21,790 bases of DNA from Penium margaritaceum (GCA_023375785.1 SZWC01009437.1:73294-95083); one strand, 5' to 3'; positions 1 through 10,030 are shown, counted from the first letter of the stretch. Made by a program: numbers and translations. Notes: generated from the letters alone by a model not told the origin.

Positions 1-418
1 GCCGGGCAGACGGCAGAAGAGCAGACGGGCAGACGAGCAGAAGGGCAGCCAGGCAGACGAGCAGACGGGCAGACGGCCAGCCGATCAGACGGGCAGACGG
101 GCAGACGGGTAGACTGGCAGACAGGCAGACGGGCAAACGGCCAGCCGAGCAGACAGGCTGACGGGCAGACGGGCAGACGGGCAGTCGGGCAGACGGGCAG
201 ACGGGCAGCCGGGTAGCCCGGCAGCCGGGCAGCCGGGCAGACTGGAAGACGGGCAGACGGGCAGAAGAGCAGACGGGCAGACGTGCAGACGGGCAGCCGG
301 GTTGCCGGGCAGCCGGGCATACGGGCAGAGTGGCAGCCGGGCAGACGGGCAGACGGGCAGACAGGCAGATGGGCAGACTGGAAGACGGGCAGCCGGGCAG
401 ACGGCCAGACGGCCAGAC
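1..418. repeat. 8-bp minisatellite (GGCAGACG unit)
   Basis: Roughly fifty head-to-tail copies of an octamer close to GGCAGACG run without interruption from the window edge. Frequent single-base variants such as GGCAGCCG, GGCAGATG and GGAAGACG occur. Because 8 is not a multiple of 3, three units make a 24-nt period, so every frame gives an 8-residue pseudo-protein repeat (rich in Ala/Arg/Leu/Pro/Cys on the minus strand). The long open frames here are therefore by-products of the repeat and not genes. The array continues beyond the left edge, so its full length is unknown. Confidence 0.95.
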
Positions 419-420
419 GG

Positions 421-650
421 GCTCTGTTTCATGCACATGAGGCATACCACCGTGGCATTCCTCATGTTTAGGGCACTGTTGGCTGCAAAATGAAAGTGTA
501 GCTGCATGTAAGCCTCTCTTTCGTGTACATGACGCATGCCAATGCAGCATGCCTTGTGTATACCGCACTGTTGCATGCCTTCTGAAACTGTGCTTGCACG
601 TAAGGCGCTGTTTCATGCACATGAGCTACATTTGCAGGTTCATCTGACAA
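421..650. repeat. Degenerate tandem repeat of about 92 bp
   Basis: Three successive segments start with a related GC-CTGTTTCATGCACATGA-like stretch at about 421, 513 and 605. The first two end with a related GCATGTAA / GCACGTAA stretch at about 504-511 and 595-603. This gives about 2.4 copies of a roughly 92-bp unit with substantial divergence. It lies between the minisatellite and the first recognisable transposase codons and may be subterminal sequence of the MULE. That placement is inference. Confidence 0.6.
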
Positions 651-2803
651 TGAAGAGCCACCACCACTGTCGGCACCGGAGGCCGAAGATGACGCAGATT
701 CGGACAGCGACGGTGACACTGTGGCACGCTTTCCGCCAAGCGAGTGCTTCGCCACCATGCGGGCCTGTCGTACGGCAATCGAGGACTACGCTGTGTGCAA
801 CCGCTTTCCGTTGAGGTGGGTGAAGAGTTAGCCCGGAAGGATCAAGGTCATATGTACCAATGCTTGCAAGGCACAGTGCACGAGGACTTTCCGGGCACGT
901 TGGCAGCAGAGCACCGGCAACATGAAAGTTTCCTCATACACTGACGGCCATTTGTGCCATGGTACAACATCAAGGGGAAACCCTGCCCGTTGTGCGCGTT
1001 GGGTGCTTCGTGACATCCGCGACGTGGTGGAGGCAAACATCACCATTGACCCAGGAACATTGCGACACATCCTATTCGTGCGGACAGGCCAACAGGCGGA
1101 TCTCCCAGTGGTGTACCGGGCACGTCGCATGGGCGTGGAGGAAATCATGGGAGAACTTGACATGTCATGGGCTCTTTTCCCAGCTTTGTGCGACGAGGTT
1201 GGTGCAATATTGCTGTTGTGCGACATTGCCTTCCATTCTGGCACATTTCATCTAATGTACATCGTAATTACCTTGTCCAGAAAATTTTCGATCAAAGTTT
1301 TCATGACACCAACTGCAGTACACCGAAAAGAAGAGGACCATGACCGTCGTACCAATTACCGTTTCTGCTTCATGTTCGTATGTTCACAGAATGCAGTTCA
1401 AAAGACAAGACCCAGATGCTTACGCCATAGCAGAGGAGGACCAAAACCGCTGTTTTCGTCATTCATTATGTGCAACCGGTGCTTCTCGTTCTGCTTTTCA
1501 GCAACGTCGGAACATCATCACCATAGACGGGACCTTTTTGCGGAACAGCTTCAGCCAAGTCCTCCTCATTGCGCAATTCTTTGACGCAAATGACCACGCC
1601 GTGCCCATGTGTTGGACGCTTGTGCCAACTGAAAATGGTGCTGAGTGGGACTGGTTTTGTGCATAGATGGTCCTGGCTTATCTTGATGTGATGCATGAGG
1701 GTATTGTGGTCATCACTGATCATGAGCGTGGACTTGGTAATGCGGTAGGTCATCGCATTCCCGCTGCTACAAACCCATTTTGCTGCTACCATATCCATCG
1801 GAATGTGAAGAAGCAGTTTGGCGCGCGCGCAGCTGAGTTGTTTTGTGCGCTGGTTCATGCACACAATGGTGCTGATTGGGATCACTGTCGTGAACGTTTG
1901 GCTGAGTGTAACATTGACGTGCTTGAGTATGTGGCTGGTTTGGGGCGGGAAAGGGGGATCCCACTTGAGCACTAGAGCGCACTTCACTTCCCAATTCCGT
2001 GAGGTGGTCACACAACAAACAACGCAGCCAAAAGCTTGAAGGCACGGATTCGCGAGGCACGCCGCACATACCCATTGTACGCATTTTACTCATTGTGGCC
2101 TTACACACAGAATACATTTGTGGCACGTGCACAAGCCGCTGAAGGAGAAGACCATGTCCTCATTGGCAAGGCGTACGAGAAGGTTGTCAGCCCCGTTCGT
2201 GACTCACAAGGATACTTCGCCATGCAAAGCGGTCCACTGAGGGGTCATGGACGTGGGCCAAGGCGTGAAGTTCCACGTACAGTGGACTATACACGTCGCA
2301 AGTGTAGTTGTGGCGTTTTTCAGGAGTTTGGTGTGCCGTGTGTGCATGCTACGGCCCTTTTGCTCTACATCAGCCGAAATCCAGAGGCCTTCTCTCATGA
2401 GTATCTGAAAGTGGACAAGCTGCGGGGTACCTATGAGCACACCATTCCCAGCATCTCATTGCGCACTATGCAGTACACTGAAGAAGGTTGGTACCCACCC
2501 GCCAACCATCGTGGACGTGGTCATGCACAGACCATGAGGCAACAACGTAATGCGCGTAGACGCGCCAATGTCATTTGCCGTCGGTGTGGACTACATGGCC
2601 ATGCCATGCGTTTTTACCGCAATGAGGCACTCCCATCCCCATTTGTCCTTGCCGCTCCTAGACCGGCACAAATTGTACATGGGGAGGAAACGGAGGTGCG
2701 CTATGCCAACGATGAAGACGTTCATGTGGAGAGGGATGGTGCATATGAATGTGACGATGGGCTTGTAAAAGCAGGGCGGTTAACGATCAAAATTGACCAG
2801 TAG
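640..2803 (+). pseudogene. MULE (Mutator-like) transposase pseudogene with SWIM finger
   Basis: A DDE transposase would cut and insert a Mutator-like element by binding its ends in the nucleus. From about 700 the frame shows the MuDR N-terminal DNA-binding type region (AIEDYAV, LRWVKS), broken by TAG at 829-831, then continues to about 1200. The frame shifts between about 1200 and 1340. The catalytic core follows: IDGTF with the first Asp at 1526-1528, TAG at 1664-1666, then ITDHERGL with the second Asp at 1718-1720 and the C/H motif CCYHIHRN. The frame is disturbed again at about 1970-2003, with stops at 1973 and 2000. The segment TTNNAA-K-SL carries Lys (2030-2032) where the family has the third catalytic Glu. 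Codons 2036-2803 are open and carry a SWIM zinc finger (CSC...C-V-H, 2303-2347) and a CX2CX4H zinc knuckle whose last Cys is Tyr (2615-2617). The start codon and terminal inverted repeats were not found. It is clearly non-functional. Confidence 0.9.
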
Positions 2804-4179
2804 GGGCTACTGGCATAAGCCGAAAAGCAAACAGGGGCACCACGTATCGTTGCCAAAAGTCTTTTCCCCCGGTACCTGGTCGTGACTGACTGGGGCGGGG
2901 GATTTGGGGCTACCCAAGCACCAACAAGTCACACAAGAATGCGACCCAACAAGCAACGGATGACCAATAAGGTGGGACGAATTTAAGGTGCACCTGCTTC
3001 AACGAGATAGGAAAGGACAAAAACAGGCGTAGCCTGCGTCATGGCCACTGGAAACCAGCCTAGAGCGGCTGGTTGGGGCTGTACACACTTGGAGTAGGCA
3101 TGGCCCACGCTCGTTGCTTTACACTGCTGCCCTCTCTAGCTCATCTGATACGTTGTGAGTAAAAACTGTGCGCCAAAAAGGCAGACAAAACTGAGTAAAG
3201 TGTGATTAGAAACTGAGAATGAACAACAATGAGAGACCCCTCCAAGAACTAGCTCCCCCTCAGCTCAATACAGCTTGTTCCTCAGTTTTTTACCCAACCT
3301 GAAAAATGACCTATTTTGTGGCAGGAAAACTTGTCCGAGGCAATGACCTGGCCAGTCGCCACTATATTCTGCAATGATGTAGACATGAGTGCATGGCGAG
3401 CGCCTCCTCTGACTTGTTCCCCATTGTAAATGTGACGGTCGGCGATGACCACATGATTAATCCGCCGGTAAATCGCCTCAGAACCAGACTCCAACCTGAA
3501 GTGAAACATTTTCCTCCTACGCCGCCCTAACGGCAAGCTTTTGAGGGCCCATATGTTTCGGAAACATGAAACTGAGAATTAAAATTCAAAAGAGGTCAGC
3601 AACGGCATACAACCTTAAAAAACACAGGAAAAAACAGATCCTGCAATTGAACCATCATCAAAGTTCAAGTCCGAGGGCCATCGGTGAAGGATAAACGACC
3701 AGTTTGATGTTTTAGAAAACGAGGACGGCCAGAATCACCTGGGCGTCAAAACCAGCCGTCCATCCATTCAGGTTGGCCTATAACTTTGAACATTCTCGCC
3801 AGGTTTGAGTCTCCGATCGATGAAGATCAGGTAGGCTTGAACGCTGGTAGCATTTGGTGACACATCACCTCTCACAAGAACAGCGAGGAAAACATAATCA
3901 TCTTGTCAACTTATCTTTTTCTGGCAGCGAGGGTTTTCTCTGTGAGCCTTGCAAGACAGCCGACGACCCAAAACCCAGGTGTCGTCCATTTTTGCTGAAT
4001 ATTGGACCATACCAAAATACCCATGCTGCAAACACAGTCGTGCGGTCAGAAACAGCCAGAAAAATAGTAGCATCAAGTTCTGACCACCCAAACCTGGGTG
4101 GTACCTAGGCCAGAATCACCCCAGACCCAACTATGTCCGAAAAATATGAAACTTGGACCCTAGGCTAGACGTGACGCTA
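2804..4179. other. Non-coding stretch, no recognisable gene
   Basis: Short open frames exist here (for example 3282-3536 minus and 3854-4108 plus), but none shows a domain, repeat or motif I recognise. The sequence probably comprises the 3' flank of the MULE plus anonymous intergenic or old LTR sequence. The only structure noted is a perfect 8-bp inverted repeat with a 4-nt loop at 4083-4102 (ACCACCCA / TGGGTGGT). Confidence 0.6.
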
Positions 4180-4455
4180 CGAGTGCAATGATGCAGTCAG
4201 ATTTAGCAAAGGACGGGCGCGAGCAGTAATTGTGTAGGCACTCACCGCCAGCGGTGTGACTGCTGTGGAGGTCCGCCGATGGAGCTGAGCACGTCTCACG
4301 CCAAAGGAAGAGGCTCCAGCAAGATGCGTGAAGACCTCAGCACGCATTGTCTCCACCAGATGATGCTCCCTTCTCGCCATCAGTCATATCGACACTGATG
4401 TACACAAGCCAGGAAGACACAGGAAAGCACAGTGAGAGGTGTGCAAAAACTAACA
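4180..4455 (-). repeat. Probable 3' LTR of copia element 1 (outer end undefined)
   Basis: Reading the minus strand past the end of the copia RNase H, a purine-rich GGAGGAG tract (4456-4462) is followed at once by TGTTAG, so the LTR would start with TG at 4455. This is the expected place for a polypurine tract and the 3' LTR. No second copy of this sequence occurs in the window, because the 5' end of the element is missing. The outer boundary near 4180 is therefore a placeholder, and the LTR may extend much further left. Confidence 0.4.
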
Positions 4456-4570
4456 CTCCTCCATGACTCACAGGCGTATTGCACATAGACGGACAGTGGC
4501 ACATTCACAAGACCGACTGACTACCCCAAGACAAGCAGGCAGATATGCAGGCAAGAGCAGAGAGGTAAGC

Positions 4571-5098
4571 TCACATACACACACTAACCATACTCATAGC
4601 CTTCTTGAACGAGTCACGCTTCAGTGCCTTGATCAAGAAATCAGCCAACTGTCGTGTTCTCTCAACCCACACAATGCTGACACTACCGTCATGCAACAAC
4701 GAATGCAAATAGTGATACCCGACATTGATGTGCTTTGTGCATGTGTGATACACGCCATCATTGTCTGCTATGGCCATGGCACTCTGATTGTCACAGTGCA
4801 ACGTGATGGATGCGACTGACTAACGCAACTCGAACAACAGATGACGTAGTAAGACGCTCTCACATGTGCCAGAGCCAAGAGCCACATACCTAGCCTTAGC
4901 AGTGTTGCATGCAATACAACCTTGCTTACCACTACGCCAGGACATAGCTGTGCCACCGAGGAGAAAGATCTAGCTAGTGCGGCTCTTGCCGTCCGGACTA
5001 CCGACCCATTCACTTTCGGCGTAGCCCACCGCCAAAACACACAATTGTCGGTGGAACATGAGGCCTCACCGTGGAGTCAAGATGACAAAGTGTAGTGC
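4571..5098 (-). pseudogene. Copia element 1: RNase H / polyprotein C-terminus
   Basis: The Ty1/copia RNase H degrades the RNA strand of the RNA-DNA hybrid during reverse transcription. Reading right to left, a degraded segment contains GGTAMSWRSGKQGC and then NTAKARYVAL, which aligns with the conserved S-T-A-E-A-E-Y motif. Both conserved acids there are basic residues (K and R). The last block, CDNQSAMAIA through KHINV, then WVERTRQLADFLIKAL, is typical of the end of copia Pol. The 4571-4801 part is open and in the same frame as the RT. The middle part changes frame and has stops. The protein ends about 115 bases before the probable 3' LTR, as expected for a copia element. Confidence 0.85.
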
Positions 5099-6539
5099 TC
5101 AGATTGCGGCCTCAAAGTGGAGGTGACGTGGCTCCTGGGAGAACTCGGCCAAGAGGTTGATGGCAAACACGATGTTTGGACGCGTTGTCATCGCCAAGAA
5201 CATTAGTGACTCGATGACGCGTAGATGCATGGTCATATCCACTAGCTCTCCCACCACGGCCGGAACAGAGCTCCTCAGCTCCACCTTGCCTTTAGGTGAC
5301 ATGGGTGAGGATGCGCTGGACAAGAGGGGCAGATCATCGGTGAAGCGAGTGGATAGGGTCTGGACGTAGGCAGCCTGATGGACTTGTAGAACACCTTGGG
5401 AGCAATCATGCTCGAGCTCCATACCCAGGAAGACTTGGGCAGACCCGATATCCTTCATCTAGTAGGCGGTGTGTAACAGGTCCTTGACACGCTGAATGGC
5501 AGCTACACTCGGTGATGTGATAAGCAGGTCATCTACATAGACCATGACAGTGGCAAAGATTTGGTCCCGCGCGCTGATGAACAGTGCGGGGTCCACAGTG
5601 CTCCAAAAGAGGCCGCCTAGGAGCGTGCGATTGATCTCCTAGTTCCAACAACAACGGGACTGCTTCAGGCCATAGAGGGCCTTCCGCAGCCTCACGACCT
5701 TGCCAGAGCCATCATCAAAACCGGGGGGTTGTACCATGTAGAGCTCCTTGCCCTCCAACGAAGCATGGAGAAAGGCGTTGCTCACGTCCATCTCATACAA
5801 CTCCCATCCGTGCTGGGCAACCAGGTCAAAGATATCTGGGTTAGTGGGGAAACGGCCAACTGGGGCGAATATCTGGTCATAGTTGACCCCAGGAACCTGA
5901 GCAAACTCCTTGGCTGTGAGGGAGACCTTGTACTTGTCCAAGGACCCATCAGGCTTCCACTTGCGCCGGAGTACCCACTTGGCGCCGATGGCCTTCCGGC
6001 CAGGAGGAAGGCCTACGAGGTCCTCGACATGATGCTACCAAATGGCAGCGAGCTCACCGATACACGAAGCATCCCATTGCGCGGCCCCAGGAGAGGCACG
6101 AGGTTCCGGAAGGGTGGCTAGGTTGTCCGGGCGTGCCGTGGAGCAGATTGTGAGGGCCCGCGTGTCTCGGGCCCCAGGTGTGATGCGTGTGAGTGCAGCT
6201 GTGATGGCCTGCTGGTGCTGCTGATGGAGCATGACGTAGGCCAGTGCGGAACACAGGTGGAGGTCCGCAACGATGTCCGATGTAGTTAGGCCGAGGGGCT
6301 TGGTGCCAAAGTCCCCATTCCCAACCGTGGAAGTAGGTCCGTTGAGAGGTGATGAGACACGTGGGGCCACAAGGGGTCAAGGCGCCAAAGGGCGCGGTGC
6401 CGCAGTTTGCATGCTCCCTAACGACCTGTATTGGAGGCTGGCATCCAAGCAATGCGTGTAGCACAGTAGGACAGGAGACGGAGCAAAGGGAGCAGCCGGA
6501 GGCGAGTCAAAGAGGCTAGCAAAGGCGGACGGGGCTGTT
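5099..6539 (-). pseudogene. Copia element 1: reverse transcriptase
   Basis: Ty1/copia RNA-dependent DNA polymerase that copies element RNA into DNA in virus-like particles. One minus-strand frame runs from about 6418 to 5099, interrupted by TAG at 6035-6037, 5639-5641 and 5459-5461. Landmarks in order: LPPGRKAIGAKWV just before the RT, LDKYK, AQVPGVNYDQIFAPV, MDVSNAFLHASLEGKELYM-QPPGF, ALYGLKQSRCCW, then the catalytic box VYVDDLLI. The Y-V-D-D codons at 5528-5539 are intact. MKDIGSAQVFLG and the ATTRPNI / FSQEPRHLHFEA thumb-connection motifs follow. The catalytic aspartates survive, but three stops and substitutions in otherwise conserved positions make it a pseudogene. It is one reading-frame step away from the integrase part because of a 1-base loss in the repeat linker. 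Confidence 0.92.
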
Positions 6540-7015
6540 GGTCCAGCGGATCCATCGGATGTGATTGACGCTGCTGGTGTGAAGGGACCGGCGGACGCGG
6601 ACGAAACTGTCGGTCCGGATGGGCCCGCGGACGAGACCGGGAAAGCCGGCCCGGAGGGACCAGCGGATGCGACCGGGGCTGCCGGTCTGAAGGGACCAGC
6701 CAACGAGGCCGGAGCTGCAGGTCCGGAGGGATCAATGGACAAGACCGGGGCTGCCGGTCAGGACGGACCAGCGGATGAGACCGGGAATGCCGGCCTGAAG
6801 GAACCAGCAGATGCAACCGGGACGGCCGGACCGCAGAACCAGAAGGCGAGACTGGGGATGCTGGCCTGGACGGACCAGCGAACGAGACCGAGGATGCCAG
6901 CTTAGAGTGATCGGCGGAAATGACTGGGGATGTTGGCTCGAGGGGGCTAGCGAGCACGACTAGGGATGTTGGCTTGGGGGGACCAGCGGGTGCAGGCGAT
7001 GTGGCGCCCGGAAGC
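6540..7015 (-). repeat. 36-bp coding minisatellite in the copia-1 integrase-RT linker
   Basis: Twelve to thirteen tandem units begin at 6540 (a 45-bp variant), 6585, 6621, 6657, 6693, 6729, 6765, 6801, 6837, 6872, 6908, 6944 and 6980. A typical unit on the plus strand starts GGACCAGCGGATG. Because 36 is a multiple of 3, each unit encodes 12 residues. On the copia (minus) strand they read as an Ala/Gly/Pro/Ser-rich repeat of the A-G-P-x-x-P-A-x-P-V-x-S type. The unit at 6837 is 35 bp, a 1-base loss that shifts the polyprotein frame between integrase and RT. The plus strand is also open across much of the array as a G-P-A-D-x-T-G-x-A-G repeat, a by-product of composition. The linker between integrase and RT is variable in copia elements, so an expanded repeat there is plausible. 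Confidence 0.9.
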
Positions 7016-8451
7016 GGCAGGACGGAGGATGGACTCACCACTCCCCTACGTGACAGGAGGGACATCGACGAGCCGGAGTGAACAAGGTCGCGAGGAAGAA
7101 GCTCCTCATAGAAGAGAGCGTCGCATGACTGGATGATGCAATGACAGAAGGGATCCCAGAAGCGCGAGGCTTTGGACTGATGCAAAACACCTAGGAAGGT
7201 GCAAGGACGTGCGCGGGGGGCGAGCTTGCCGCCCTGCTGTGGGGTGGGCAACCACACGATGGCCACACAGCCCCAGACGCAGACGATGCGGAGATCAACC
7301 CACGCAACGCACCAGTGCTGGTACGGCGTGGACTGGCGGGGAAGGGGTCCATGCGGAATCCTCTTCTAGACCCACGTCATACAAGTCATGGCCTCAAAGT
7401 AGAGACCATCAGAGAGGCCAGACTCGACCCTCATGGTGCTGATGGCGTCGGCCATGGTACAATTCCACCACTTGGAGACGCCATCCTAAGCTGGCATGTA
7501 AGGCGCCGATGTCTCATGATGGATGCCACAAGAGGCGAGGAACATGGTGGTCTCCCCCATGAACTCACCACCGTGATCAGAGAGGAAGCAGTGAAGAGGG
7601 AAACCACACTCGCGCTTTGCACGGACAAGCCAGCCCCGAATGGTGGGAGCGACATCGCTCTTCCACCAAAGACAGAAGACCTGGTGGTACCGGGAGTAGC
7701 CTTTGGTAACGGTAAGGATGTAGCCTCCGCGCTCCCTGACGAACGCTGTCCGAAGGGGACCCATGACATCAGAATGGACCAAGTCCAGAGGGGCTGACAC
7801 ACGAGAGGAGGGCAGATGGTAAGTGGAGCGATGCATCTTCCTCTGAGCACAATCAACAAACTCAGTGAGACACGGCAATGGAAATGAGGCTAGTTCAAGG
7901 CCCTGGTCTGGCTGGGAGTGGAGCATGCTATCAAAGACAGCAGAGTGAATGTGGAAGAGGCAGCGGTGTAGGAGGCGTGTGTGTAGCCCAATGAGTGTGC
8001 TAGCAAGGAATATGTGGCCCGTGTCGGCCGACGAGGATGGGACGGGAAGTGAGAACAGACAAGGCACGTGCCACAAGTTACCACGGGCGGTGGGGTGCAG
8101 GACAACGCGACCGGATGGGCGCAAGGACACAGTGCGAACACCATGCGAGTGTAGTACATCCATGCTCATGCAGTCAAGTGTAGTGGCGCATGTGAGGCTG
8201 AGCTCAAGACTAGGGACAAAGGGGAAGTCAGTCATAAAGACATCACCAGAAAGACCACGGAAGCGAACGACGTCAACGCCTTGAATAGGTAACGCCTGAC
8301 CACAGCCCACCCGGACACCGGTCACATCGGCAACCGGACCAAGAAAAATCAAGGCCTCGCGAGAGGCTGTCATGTGATGTGTAGCCCCGTAGTCAATGAT
8401 CCAGGTCTTTGCAGGGTCCTGGACCGGTGTTGCAAGGTCGCTAACCATCAT
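7016..8451 (-). pseudogene. Copia element 1: protease and integrase
   Basis: The aspartic protease would process the Gag-Pol polyprotein, and integrase would insert the cDNA. Near 8370-8403 the protease active site reads W-I-I-D-Y-G-A-T-H-H-M-T, with Tyr replacing the usual Ser of D-S-G-A. The pre-integrase region follows (LLHRCLFHIHSAVFDSML, then CAQRKMHRSTY). The integrase core has LVHSDVMGPL with the first Asp and SDHGGEFMG with the second. The third catalytic position lies in DGVS-K-WWNCTMADA, where Lys (7471-7473) stands in for Glu. TAG stops interrupt the frame at 7486-7488 and 7366-7368. The C-terminal block QGGKLAPRARPCTFLG and FWDP...FYEELLPRD leads into the repeat linker in the same frame. 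All three enzyme activities would be lost. Confidence 0.92.
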
Positions 8452-8639
8452 AAGATAGCAGGCAAGAGACGCCGACGTGGTGGACAGGGGTGCAAAATGA
8501 GACTCCTAGTCATCAAGCCATGCAACGTCGTCATGAAGCGGGGTAGGAGAGGATGACTCTGACGCAAAGGCAGGACACAGGCACAGCGCAGACTCAATCT
8601 TGCAAGGTGGCACAAGGGAACAAGAGGTGACGTAAGTCA

Positions 8640-9590
8640 CACTTCCCTCGGGGGAAAGGCAGGGCAGGCCGAGTTGGAGAGCGATGAGCTGCTCCAACTG
8701 GCGCTCGCCAGTGGAGGGCTCGGGTGCGTAGACCGAGTGCGATGGTAGAACCAGAGCCCGGAAAAGAGGAGGGTTGCGCCAGCGACGGGAGGGGTGGACG
8801 CTGCTACATGCGGATGGTGCTGCTGTAGGGCCGGTGACAGCGGGACCGGTGCAGATGTCAGAGGAGTGGAGCTGCCACACAGGGAGGGGATAGTAGGGGC
8901 GGATACAGCCACGGTAGCGACGTCTAGATGACGCTCACGCTGGCGGCACATGGTGGCAATGACGCTTGCCTCAGTCGTGGAAAGCGGGCACGTGTACCAT
9001 CCGTGCTTTGGCTGGCCACAATTGTGGAAGATCGAGTTGCCACCACTGGTCCTCGTCAACTGATGCTGCTGGCCCTTGTTCTTCTTGCCCTTGCGCTTCT
9101 TCTTCCCTAACGATGAGGAGCCGATGGATGCAGCTGCAAAGGGAGCGGCAATAGCCATGGAGGCAACGGCAGGGGAGGTGAGGGCTTTCGTGCGCTGGAT
9201 ACGCGACTCCAGACAAGCCTCCTCAATCTTGTGTAACAACCCGTATGCCCAGGACATGAGAGTGCCCTGGGCGGCCATCGTGGCTAGAACGCCCTTGGAG
9301 TAGTGGACGAAGATGTCGGCTAAGATGTCCGTGGCCCCACGCTTGATGGTCAGGAGCGCGAAGTGGGGGGGCGGAGCGGCATCTTCCAGGCGGTGGAGGA
9401 TGTCCTCCGTCCGCTACCAACAGGAGGTGACAGACTCCGTCTCCCCCATGTGGGGGGAGTTGAACTCCCAAAGTAGGCGACTGGTCTCGGCTTCGCTGGA
9501 GAAACGATGCGGCTGTGTGAGGGCGTGCTGTTGGAGAGATGCTCCTCACCATGGCAGGAGTGACTCCAAAAAGGAACACCAAAAAGACAA
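8640..9590 (-). pseudogene. Copia element 1: gag (5'-truncated)
   Basis: Structural Gag of a Ty1/copia element, which would package element RNA. Reading leftward from about 9545, short pieces such as RFSSEAETSRLLWEF and RTEDILHRLEDA-PPPHFALLTIKRGATDILADIF are joined in one frame, with a TAG between them. An open part then starts at 9278 (MAAQGTLMSWAYGLLHKIEEAC). A basic stretch GKKKRKGKKNKGQQ precedes a retroviral zinc knuckle whose first Cys is Phe (codon 9027-9029), leaving HNCGQPKHGWYTC. A Ser/Pro/Thr-rich tail leads to protease after another frame change at about 8451-8640. The N-terminal gag half, leader, PBS and 5' LTR are absent. Similarity stops near 9590, where the tRNA-like element begins. 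Confidence 0.8.
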
Positions 9591-9665
9591 GCCTTAGTGG
9601 CTTAGTGGTTAATGCTGTCCACCTTTAGAGGCAGGGGCCCGGGTTCAAGTCCCACAAGATCAATC
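9591..9665 (+). ncRNA. tRNA-like pol III promoter, probable SINE head or tRNA pseudogene
   Basis: An A box TGGCTTAGTGG (9598-9608) fits TRGYNNANNGG exactly, and a B box GGTTCAAGTCC about 35 bases downstream (9642-9652) fits GGTTCRANNCC. Spacing and the preceding GCCTTAG (position 1 at 9591) are as in a tRNA gene. However, the sequence after the B box does not pair with GCCTTAG, and only three T-stem pairs form, so a working tRNA is unlikely. The most economical reading is the tRNA-derived head of a SINE whose body extends right by an unknown distance. No clear target duplication or tail was found. Confidence 0.65.
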
Positions 9666-9879
9666 TCTGCCCTGCCTCAAGGGAGGTAAAAAATAGATGC
9701 CAGGAAGCTAGCTCAAACTCTAGAATTCCTCCTTGAGTTTCTAGAGGGCCAGTTGAGGGTCCAGGAAGGTAGCACACTCTCTATAAGGGGTGACTTGTCC
9801 TACAAGGTATTTAGAGGTGTCTTCATCTTCTGGATACCTTCTCTCCTACTAGAAGCAAGCTGAGGAATCTAGGAAGGGG

Positions 9880-10030
9880 CAGAAGCTTCTAGAGGAAGGA
9901 AGGGATACCTTCCTAGGTGGGAAAAGGACAGCCTACCAAGGGCCACTCTAGAAGCCATAGAATCTGCTAGGAAGCTCCAAATCTGGCATGCTTTGGTGTT
10001 CTGGAAAGCTTAGACCAGTGGCTATAAAAT
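9880..10030 (+). promoter_or_regulatory. Candidate pol II promoter with heat-shock-element motifs and TATA box
   Basis: CTATAAAA at 10022-10029 is a good TATA box. Upstream lies GAAGCTTCTAGAG (9882-9894), matching nGAAnnTTCnnGAn. TTCTGGAA (9999-10006) lies about 20 bp before the TATA box. Further CTAGAA/TTCTAG-type words occur at about 9719, 9739, 9847 and 9945. This arrangement resembles plant heat-shock promoters and heat-responsive LTRs. No credible coding region follows, so function is inference. Confidence 0.4.

Noticed and set aside
85..576. 163-residue open frame on the minus strand
   Set aside because: Its Cys/Pro/Ala/Leu periodicity is the direct translation of the 8-bp minisatellite.
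421..650. CRISPR-like array
   Set aside because: Repeat units are diverged, tandem without unique spacers, and in a eukaryotic transposon context.
1257..1318. A GT...AG segment that could be a 62-bp intron in the MULE gene
   Set aside because: It would help reconcile two frames, but the flanking coding similarity is too poor to place splice sites. A frameshift in a pseudogene is an equal explanation.
3282..3536. 84-residue open frame on the minus strand with a basic N-terminus
   Set aside because: No domain or motif recognised, no supporting context, and a length within chance expectation.
3854..4108. 84-residue plus-strand open frame
   Set aside because: No recognisable family and overlapped by a minus-strand frame of similar length.
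6561..6905. Plus-strand collagen-like G-P-A-D-x-T-G repeat protein
   Set aside because: It is the opposite strand of the 36-bp repeat in the copia linker. Openness on both strands follows from the unit length being a multiple of three.
9591..9665. Functional tRNA gene
   Set aside because: A and B boxes are good, but the acceptor stem does not pair and the T stem is incomplete.
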